Below are positions 58,178 through 64,000 of a stretch of 64,000 nt of DNA, piece by piece. Positions within the stretch are counted from its first letter, which is position 1. Every line of letters begins with the position of its first letter. Under the pieces are notes generated by a model. The model was not told the origin of the DNA and made no database searches. It saw only the letters and a list, made by a program, of their open reading frames with translations. The stretch covers positions 62,001 through 126,000 of the forward strand of contig JAWKUH010000004.1 in assembly GCA_041398665.1 (NCBI GenBank). Direction: 5' to 3'. The DNA comes from Rohdeia sp041398665. Lineage in GTDB: Bacteria > Planctomycetota > UBA1135 > GCA-002686595. The position numbers and the translations under genes are program-made.

Positions 58178-59268
58178 CGCGGCTCCTCCGTCGCGCTCGC
58201 GTCCCCCACGCCCTCGACCGGATCGCCGGAGGCGAGGAGTTCGCGGATGGCGGCGATGTCGCGGCGCAGGCGTGCGCGTTGCGACGCCGAGGGCACTCCT
58301 GCGGCGAGCGTCTGTTCGAGGAGCGCGAGCGCGCGGTCGGCGTGCCCCGTCTCGACGAACGTGCGCGCGTCGGCGTAGGCGTCGTCGACGCGGCGGCCCG
58401 CGGCTTCGCGTTCGAGGTCCTCGAGCTCGTTGCGCTCGCGGATCTCGCGCTCGATCGAGTCGCGCTGCTGCGTGAGGATCGAGACCTCCTGCACCAGCGT
58501 CGCGCGGCCCCACCACAGCGGGTGCGCGTCGGCGAAGCGCTCCAGCTCGTCGATGCGGCGCTCGACCGCGAGCAGGTCCGCGGCGACGGGTCGCGCGAAG
58601 TGGTCGTACTCCTGCGAGGCGCGGACCTGCGCCATCGAGATCGCTCCGATCGGCAGTCCGAGCGCCACGACGGCGACGGCCGCGACCTTGAAGCGCACGC
58701 CGCTGCGCGTGCGCCTCGAAGCGTCCTCGTCGAGGCCCGCGAGGATCGGGGGCGCGTCCTTGTTCTCGGGATCGAGCTCGAGCAGACGCATCAGGTGGTG
58801 GCGCGCCTCCTCGATGCGGTTCTCGGCGTGTGCGCGGCGAGCGTTGAGGAGCAGCTGTTCGATCGCGCGACGGCGCGAGCGCTCCTTGGTCCGGGCGACC
58901 TCCTCGACCTTGGCGAGCTCGGGCGTGCGCCAGCCCGCTCCGGTCGCGAGCTCCGCGATGGCGACGGCACGGTCCGGCCGACCCTCGCGGACGTGTTCGC
59001 GCGCCGCCCACGCGGCGTAGCCCGGGATGTCGAGCCCCCTGCGCGCGGCGATCTCGGGGTCGGCCAGGCCGAGGACGACGATGCACTCCGCGAGTTCGAC
59101 GCTCTCGTGTCCGTTCGAGACGGCGGAGACGAGGCTCTCGTGGTACTCGTCGACGAGTTCGGAGCCGAACTCGGAGACGCGAACGAGGGCGCTCGAGAGC
59201 GATTCCTGACCGGCACCGTCGATCCCGGGCGCACCGAGGACCGCGCCGATCACCAAGCGGTGATCCAT
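58174..59268 (-). CDS. single-pass membrane protein with helical repeats
   Basis: A 364-residue protein, first gene of the minus-strand GTPase operon. Residues about 1-190 form a soluble helical part with TPR-like pairs (RAIEQLLLNARRAHAENRIEEARHHLMRLLELDPENKD). One membrane helix follows (FKVAAVAVVALGLPIGAISMA), and then about 140 residues of coiled coil on the other side (LLAVERRIDELERFAD; LTQQRDSIEREIRERNELEDLEREA; RALALLEQTLAAGV). ATG 59268 is chosen because AAGGAA lies four bases before it; ATG 59286 is possible. It could anchor the MglA/roadblock machinery to the inner membrane. Confidence 0.72.
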   Translation of the reverse strand: MDHRLVIGAVLGAPGIDGAGQESLSSALVRVSEFGSELVDEYHESLVSAVSNGHESVELAECIVVLGLADPEIAARRGLDIPGYAAWAAREHVREGRPDRAVAIAELATGAGWRTPELAKVEEVARTKERSRRRAIEQLLLNARRAHAENRIEEARHHLMRLLELDPENKDAPPILAGLDEDASRRTRSGVRFKVAAVAVVALGLPIGAISMAQVRASQEYDHFARPVAADLLAVERRIDELERFADAHPLWWGRATLVQEVSILTQQRDSIEREIRERNELEDLEREAAGRRVDDAYADARTFVETGHADRALALLEQTLAAGVPSASQRARLRRDIAAIRELLASGDPVEGVGDASATEEPR

Positions 59269-59480
59269 GGATTCCTTCCCTGCCATCGTGTTCCGCCCCC
59301 ATGGCGGCACACTCCCCCCGGCCGGTCACGGGGAACGGCCAGGCGCACTCGTCGGCCCCGGCCCTCGGCACCCTTGAGCGCAACCCCGCGAACATGACGG
59401 GTTCGATCGGGGGCCCCCGCGCGGGTAGCATGGCCGCGCTCGAACGGCCCCCCGGACCGCGCCCCAGCCCCCCGAAGAAC

Positions 59481-60587
59481 GTGACCGACCTCGCACGCAC
59501 CAGTCTCCACGCCGTCCACGTCGCAGCCGGCGCGAAGATGGTCGAGTTCGGCGGCTTCGACATGCCGCTCCAGTACGGTCCGATCCTCGACGAGGTGCGC
59601 CGCGTGCGTTCGAGCGCGGGGCTCTTCGACCTCGGTCACATGGGGCGCCTCGAGTTCACGGGCCCCGACGCCGTGCGCTTCTGCGACCGCATCGCGACGT
59701 GCTTCGTCGCGAAGATCCCTGTCGGAGCGATCCGCTACGGACTGGTGTGTCGCGAGAACGGACACCCCGTCGACGACGTGCTGGTCTACCGCGGTGCGAG
59801 CGACGTCTGGATGGTCGTCAACGCCTCGAACACGGCCCGCGTCCTCGACTGGATCGAGGAGCAGCGCGGCGGCTACGACGTCGAACTCGTGGACCGCACG
59901 GACGAACTCGGCATGCTCGCGATCCAGGGTCCGAAGAGCGAGGCGATCCTGGCGCGCATCGCGAGCGGCATCGACCTCTCGAAGCTCGGCTACTACCGCT
60001 TCGACGAGGGCACGTTCGCGGGCGTCGGACCGATCAAGGTCAGCCGGACCGGCTACACCGGCGAGGACGGCTTCGAGCTGTACGCGCCGGCCGACCGCAT
60101 GCCGCACCTCTGGAACGCGCTGCTCGAGGTCGGTGCGGCGGACGGCCTCGCACCCACCGGACTGGGCTCGCGCGACACGCTGCGCCTCGAGGCCGGCATG
60201 CCGCTCTACGGTCACGAGATCTCGGACGAACTCGACCCGATCCAGGCCGGACTCTCGTTCGGCGTCTCGCTGAAGCCCGAGAAGAGCGGCACGATCGGGT
60301 ACGACGCGCTGAAGGCGATCGCCGCGGCGCCGGAGCGCAAGCTCATGGGGCTCGAGACCGACGGCCCGCGCGTCCCGCGCCAGGGCGCGGTGCTGCTCGT
60401 CGGCGACCAGGAGGTCGGATTCGTCTGCTCCGGCACGATGTCTCCGACGCTCGGCAAGCCGATCGCGAGCGCCTACCTCGACCTCGCGCACGCCGCCGTC
60501 GGCACGAAGGTCGACGTCGACTTCAAGGGCAAGCGCCAGTCCTGCGTCGTGCGCGACATGCCGTTCTTCTCGCGCACGCGCGGCTGA
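59481..60587 (+). CDS. gcvT: glycine cleavage T protein
   Basis: A 368-residue aminomethyltransferase that releases ammonia and passes the methylene group to tetrahydrofolate. Motifs are MVEFGGFDMPLQYGPILDEVRRVRSSAGLFDLGHMG, the folate-site region VSRTGYTGEDGFELY, and GLGSRDTLRLEAGMPLYGHEI. Length is normal. GTG 59481 is chosen because conserved sequence starts there; ATG 59430 would add a Pro-rich stretch, and a TAGCAT box overlaps that ATG. gcvH follows 74 bases later. gcvP is not in the window. Confidence 0.95.
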   Translation: MTDLARTSLHAVHVAAGAKMVEFGGFDMPLQYGPILDEVRRVRSSAGLFDLGHMGRLEFTGPDAVRFCDRIATCFVAKIPVGAIRYGLVCRENGHPVDDVLVYRGASDVWMVVNASNTARVLDWIEEQRGGYDVELVDRTDELGMLAIQGPKSEAILARIASGIDLSKLGYYRFDEGTFAGVGPIKVSRTGYTGEDGFELYAPADRMPHLWNALLEVGAADGLAPTGLGSRDTLRLEAGMPLYGHEISDELDPIQAGLSFGVSLKPEKSGTIGYDALKAIAAAPERKLMGLETDGPRVPRQGAVLLVGDQEVGFVCSGTMSPTLGKPIASAYLDLAHAAVGTKVDVDFKGKRQSCVVRDMPFFSRTRG

Positions 60588-60661
60588 CCCCCGGAACACG
60601 AACCGGCCGACGCGCGGGCGAGGGTCCGTGCGCGGCACCCCAGAAGCTCCCAAGACCCACG

Positions 60662-61067
60662 ATGCGCACGAAGATGCGACCCGACGACCGCAAGTACACG
60701 AAGACCCACGAGTGGGTGAAGATCGACGGGAAGACCGTCCTGATCGGGATCACCGACCACGCCGTCGAGGTTGTGCAGCGGCAACGAGGGCGACTCGTGT
60801 ACTGCGACCTCCCCGAGAGCGGCCGCCGCGTCGAGGCCGGCGAGACGTTCGGCGAGATCGAGTCGGTGAAGGCCGTCGCCGATCTCAACGCCCCGGTCTC
60901 GGGCGTCGTCGTCGAGGCGAACCCGGCGATCGAGGACCACCTCGAGATCCTCCTCGCGAGATCCGTGGAACGAGGGCTGGATGATCCGGCTCGAGCCGAG
61001 CGGCGACGGCCTCGAGGGCGTCGAGCTCATGGACGCCGCGGCCTACGACGCGTACGTCGCGGGTTGA
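60662..61067 (+). CDS. gcvH: glycine cleavage H protein, frameshifted
   Basis: A lipoyl carrier, about 133 residues rebuilt. KYTKTHEWVKIDGKTVLIGITDHAVE and CDLPESGRRVEAGETFGEIESVKAVADLNAPVSG are family-perfect, with the lipoylated Lys in ESVKA. Between them VVQRQRGRLVY is scrambled; another frame reads SGNEGD, which fits the usual LGDxVY loop, so two compensating indels lie at about 60770-60815. A further indel at about 60960 shifts into DPWNEGWMIRLEPSG..MDAAAYDAYVAG with the stop at 61065-61067. Three indels in a 400-base gene whose sequence is otherwise kept argue for consensus error. Confidence 0.88.
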
Positions 61068-61897
61068 ACGACTGGCGTCTGCTCCTGGGCCACGGCCTCG
61101 CTCCGGGGCGCCAGATGGCGCTGGACGAGGCGCTGCTCGAGCTCGGCGGCGCGACGCCGGTCCTGCGCCTCTACACCTGGTCGCGGGCGTTCCGCCTGGG
61201 CTACTCCCAGCCGCGCGCGGACGTCGCGCCCGCCCGCGCTGCGTTCACGGGAGCGGACGGGCCGCCACTCCTCGTGCGTCGCTTCACCGGCGGCGGAGCG
61301 ATCCACCACGCGAACGAGCTGACGTTCTCGATCGCCGCTCCTATCGACCATCCGCTGTACGCGGGCCCGGTCGCGCCGAGCTACGACCGCGTCCACGCGA
61401 TCGTCGCGGCCGCTCTCGCCCGCTTCGGGGTGCATGCGCGGGCGCGCGGCGAACGGCGCCTCGCGTCGGAGCGGGCGAGTTCCGGCATGTGCTTCCACCG
61501 CTCGTGCGCGCAGGACCTCGTGTGGAGCGGGCCGAGCGGCCCCGCGAAGGGTGTCGGCTCGGCGCAGCGCCGCACGCGCGGTCGCGTGCTCCACCACGGC
61601 TCGATCAAGCTCGCCGCGGACCCGCTCGAACCGGGTGTCGCCACCGCGGACCTCGGCGGGGTCGCCGTCGATGCACGCGAGCTCGGCGACGAGCTCGTGC
61701 GCGCGTTCGAGGGCGAGCTCTCCGCGCGCCTCCGACGGGACGATCCGACGCCGGAAGAGTCGGCGCACGCCGACGCGCGCGAGTCCTTCTTCGGCTCCGA
61801 GCCGTTCCTCGCGTTGCGCGACGGCGCGCGTCGCCGGGATCACTCCTCGTCGTCGCCCGTCGAAGCGTCCGGCACGGCGTCCCCGGACTCCGAGTAG
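61064..61897 (+). CDS. lipoate-protein ligase / octanoyltransferase family
   Basis: A 277-residue BPL/LplA/LipB-fold protein. Motifs are GRQMALDEALLELGG, LRLYTWSRAFRLGYSQ, VRRFTGGGAIHH (RRxTGGGAVxH), CFHRSCAQDLVWSG and KGVGSAQRRTRGRVLHHGSIKL, the last holding the catalytic-loop Lys. It attaches lipoate or octanoate to carrier proteins; the adjacent GcvH is the obvious target. LplA versus LipM cannot be decided by eye. It starts at TTG 61064, overlapping the gcvH stop by four bases (TTGA), so coupling is likely. The 3' end overlaps the convergent sulfatase by 58 bases. Confidence 0.85.
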   Translation: MNDWRLLLGHGLAPGRQMALDEALLELGGATPVLRLYTWSRAFRLGYSQPRADVAPARAAFTGADGPPLLVRRFTGGGAIHHANELTFSIAAPIDHPLYAGPVAPSYDRVHAIVAAALARFGVHARARGERRLASERASSGMCFHRSCAQDLVWSGPSGPAKGVGSAQRRTRGRVLHHGSIKLAADPLEPGVATADLGGVAVDARELGDELVRAFEGELSARLRRDDPTPEESAHADARESFFGSEPFLALRDGARRRDHSSSSPVEASGTASPDSE

Positions 61898-63324
61898 CCG
61901 AGCGACGCCAGCACCTCGAGGATGCCCTCGTGCCGATCGACGGGCTCCGACCGCGACCGCACGGCCGCCGAGTCGCGCTCGAAGCCGAGCAGCATCGCGC
62001 GCCGCGCGTCGACGAGCGCCGCCGCGGTCGACGCGGTGTCGACGCGCTCCCCGGGGTCCGCCGCGAGGTCGTAGTGCTCGGTGCGCACCACGTTCCCCTC
62101 GGCGTCGCGCACCACGATCGTCTTCGTGTCGCGCGTGCGGAGTCCGAGGTCCGGGATCTCCTCGTTCGTGCGCAGGACGAGTTCGCGTTCCGCGTCGTCG
62201 GGGAGCTCGAGCGCGCGCTCCAGCGAGACGCCGTCGAGCGGCAACGGCGGCTGCGCCAGCCCGCACCACTCGACCAGGCTCGGCAGTACGTCCATGTGCG
62301 AGACGACGGTCCGGTCGATCACGCCGACGGGGCCGCGTCCCTTCGGGAACTTCACGATCAACGGGACGTGCACCATCTCGTCGTAGAGGTGCACGTTGTG
62401 GCCGAGGCGGCCGTGCTGCTGGTGCGCCTCGCCGTGGTCCGACGTGACGACGATCAGGGCGTCGTCGTAGAGCCCGCGGCGCTCGAGCTCGTCGAGGACG
62501 TCGCCGAAGTGGTGGTCGGCGTAGGCGAGCGTCGCGTCGTACAGCGCGACGGCGGCGGCGACGTCGTCGTCGTCCATCGCGACCTCGCCGCGGTTCACGG
62601 CGTTGATCAGCGCCGCCGGCATCGCGCGGAACTCACCGTCGTAGTCCGGGTCGAGGTAGCGCTTGCGCCACGCGCCCTCGCGCACGTACGGGTAGTGCGG
62701 CTCGAGGTAGTGCAGGTACCAGAACGCGGGTCCGGAAGGGTCGGCGTCCATCCACCCGATCGTCCGCGCGGTGAACTCCTTGGCCCGAGTCGTGTGGAAG
62801 GCCACGCCGCCCTCGACGAGGTCGGCGGAGCGCCCCTCGAGCGCGAGCGCGTGGTCGTGGAACTCGCGGAAGCCCTGGTCGACGCCGTACACCTCCGAGC
62901 CGTAGAGGTTGCCGACGGCGCCGCGCGTGGGTGCGCCGATCTCGTCGAAGAGCTCGGCCGCGGTCGTCTCCTCGCGCGCGAGCTTCTCCTCGCCGGATCG
63001 CATGCCGTGGTGCTCGGGCAATCTGCCCGTGTGGATGCTCGGGATGCCCGCTCGCGTGTACGGAGCCGTCGAGTAGGCGCGCGCGAAGCTCACACCGGCG
63101 CGCGCGAGACGATCGAGGTTCGGCGTCGTGTCGCGCTCGTAGCCGAGGTGCGTGACGTGCGTGGCGTGCAGCGCGTCGAAGACGACGAGCAGCACGAGCG
63201 AACCGTCCCAGCGGCGCTGCAGCGCGCGCTCGCCCCCACCCGTCGGCGCGTGCTCCGGGGCGTCGCCGCAGCCCGCGAGGGTGCACAGCGCGAGCGCGAC
63301 GAGGAGCTGCAGCGTGGGGCGCAT
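61840..63324 (-). CDS. sulfatase-fold lipoprotein
   Basis: A 494-residue alkaline-phosphatase-superfamily enzyme with a lipoprotein signal (LLVALALCTLAGC, Cys about 19). Domain blocks are LVLLVVFDALHATHVTHLG (first metal Asp), APYTRAGIPSIHTGRLPEHHG (nucleophile region), YLHYLEPHYPYV and LIVVTSDHGEAHQQHGRLGHN (second metal site). As in the membrane sulfatase at 20689, alignment on the HTGRLP end puts Thr rather than Cys/Ser at the formylglycine position, so true sulfatase activity is doubtful. An acidic C-terminus ends DASTGDDEE. ATG 63324; no maturase gene is nearby. Confidence 0.85.
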   Translation of the reverse strand: MRPTLQLLVALALCTLAGCGDAPEHAPTGGGERALQRRWDGSLVLLVVFDALHATHVTHLGYERDTTPNLDRLARAGVSFARAYSTAPYTRAGIPSIHTGRLPEHHGMRSGEEKLAREETTAAELFDEIGAPTRGAVGNLYGSEVYGVDQGFREFHDHALALEGRSADLVEGGVAFHTTRAKEFTARTIGWMDADPSGPAFWYLHYLEPHYPYVREGAWRKRYLDPDYDGEFRAMPAALINAVNRGEVAMDDDDVAAAVALYDATLAYADHHFGDVLDELERRGLYDDALIVVTSDHGEAHQQHGRLGHNVHLYDEMVHVPLIVKFPKGRGPVGVIDRTVVSHMDVLPSLVEWCGLAQPPLPLDGVSLERALELPDDAERELVLRTNEEIPDLGLRTRDTKTIVVRDAEGNVVRTEHYDLAADPGERVDTASTAAALVDARRAMLLGFERDSAAVRSRSEPVDRHEGILEVLASLGYSESGDAVPDASTGDDEE

Positions 63325-63395
63325 GGAGGGTCCGCCGGGTAGCGGCTTCGGTCCGAGGGTAACCCGCGCAGCCGATGCGCCGAGCGACCGACCGG

Positions 63396-64000
63396 TCAGG
63401 CGGCGCTCGGCCCGAACCCCGAGACGTCCTGCGGTGCGAGCGGTGAGGCCGTCGGCCGTCCGTCGAAGGGACGGCGGTTGTAGACGGGCGGCGCGGCGTC
63501 GTTGGGACCGTCGGGGTACCACAGCGACGCGAGCTCCTGGATCTGGGCGCGGCCGCGATCGAGCTCGAACTGGCCGCCCGCGTACATCGCGACGCCGTTC
63601 GATCGGCAGTGGTCGACGACCGCGCAGAGTTCGCGCACCGTGGCGAAGCGCGAGGGCTTCACGTTGATGCAGCGCGGAGCGGGCTCGATCGCGAGCAGGT
63701 CGTCGAGCGAGTGCAGCGGCGCGTCGTACGTCACCCGCGCGAGGTGCGGTCGCAGCGCGTCGCGCGTCGCGTCGTCGATCCACGGGTCCTCGAGCCAGGC
63801 GTCCGGCAGCGCCTCGGCGATCGCCGCGTAGAGGCGCGCGTCCGGCTCCGGTCCGCGGAACGCTCCCGTCCGGTAGTGACCCTTGAGGTCGAGCACGTCG
63901 ACGCGACCCAGGTCGGCGAGGGCGCGCACCGTCGCCTCGGTGAACTCGTTCGAGAAGTCGATCTTGAAGCGCGCGTCGGGCGCGGCGGCGAGGACCTCGC
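63396..64000 (-). CDS. enolase-superfamily enzyme (C-terminal part)
   Basis: A C-terminal fragment of about 200 residues; the gene runs off the right edge. Blocks ARFKIDFSNEFT, DVLDLKGHY, AWLEDPWID, RVTYDAPLHSLDDLL, INVKPSRFATVRELC and VAMYAGGQFELDRGRAQIQELASLWYPDG follow the barrel-strand order of the mandelate racemase/muconate lactonizing group. Metal ligands would be the Asp/Glu residues at strand ends (KIDFS, LEDPW). Such enzymes abstract a proton next to a carboxylate (epimerases, dehydratases, cycloisomerases). The substrate cannot be told without the N-terminal domain. Confidence 0.75.
   Translation of the reverse strand, partial: EVLAAAPDARFKIDFSNEFTEATVRALADLGRVDVLDLKGHYRTGAFRGPEPDARLYAAIAEALPDAWLEDPWIDDATRDALRPHLARVTYDAPLHSLDDLLAIEPAPRCINVKPSRFATVRELCAVVDHCRSNGVAMYAGGQFELDRGRAQIQELASLWYPDGPNDAAPPVYNRRPFDGRPTASPLAPQDVSGFGPSAA

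Overview
The window reads as chromosomal DNA from an uncultured or poorly known member of the Planctomycetota. GC content is very high and GTG/TTG starts are frequent. Supporting gene content includes a membrane protein with two planctomycete-type CxxCH cytochrome motifs (PSCyt1-like) plus leucine-rich repeats, two sulfatase-fold enzymes, a DUF1844 protein, a lysine-rich H1-like protein, and two secreted beta-propeller proteins that share a C-terminal domain I associate with this phylum. A Kdo cytidylyltransferase (kdsB) and an LpxH-like phosphohydrolase point to a Gram-negative, LPS-type envelope.

Layout. 0-11 kb: LpxH-like hydrolase, a broken GT-B glycosyltransferase, a broken and an intact secreted beta-propeller paralog, two exported unknowns, and btpA. 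11-20.5 kb: repeat array R1, an ABC exporter with a coupled small exported protein, a subtilase, a glutamine amidotransferase, a MATE transporter, degenerate array R2 and a coiled-coil membrane protein. 20.6-28.5 kb: membrane sulfatase, a PhnD-C-E-E type transporter and the DUF2231/cytochrome/LRR protein. 28.5-33 kb: the BolA/glutaredoxin pair, array R3, a saccharopine-dehydrogenase-like gene, threonine dehydratase, array R4 and tRNA-Thr(CGU). 33-42 kb: a HEAT/TPR/receiver-like exported protein divergent from an NtrC-type regulator, array R5, a LysM protein, lipoprotein-kdsB, and pyrG-DUF1844. 42-50 kb: a duplicated block of ATP-grasp and GT-C membrane glycosyltransferase genes ending in an acyl-CoA dehydrogenase. 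51-54.6 kb: CysZ/EI24-like protein, metG, array R6 and the H1-like protein. 54.9-59.3 kb: a five-gene minus-strand operon holding an MglA-type small GTPase between two roadblock (MglB-like) proteins, with TPR/membrane partners. 59.4-64 kb: gcvT, gcvH, a lipoate ligase family gene, a sulfatase lipoprotein and a partial enolase-superfamily gene.

Three things stand out. First, the MglA protein appears to continue into a long Pro/Ala-rich tail with a C-terminal membrane anchor. Second, intergenic repeat arrays (about 255-260 bp units built from hairpins and CTTCGTG/CTCTGTG-type words) always sit next to a gene 3' end and never between divergent genes. Third, several genes start 6-7 bases after a TANNNT box, as expected for leaderless transcripts.

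A caution on quality: many otherwise well-conserved genes (gcvH, metG, ilvA, mglA, GT genes) carry one-base or two-base shifts clustered in short stretches. Uncorrected sequencing or assembly error is the simplest explanation for most of them, so 'broken' calls are provisional.
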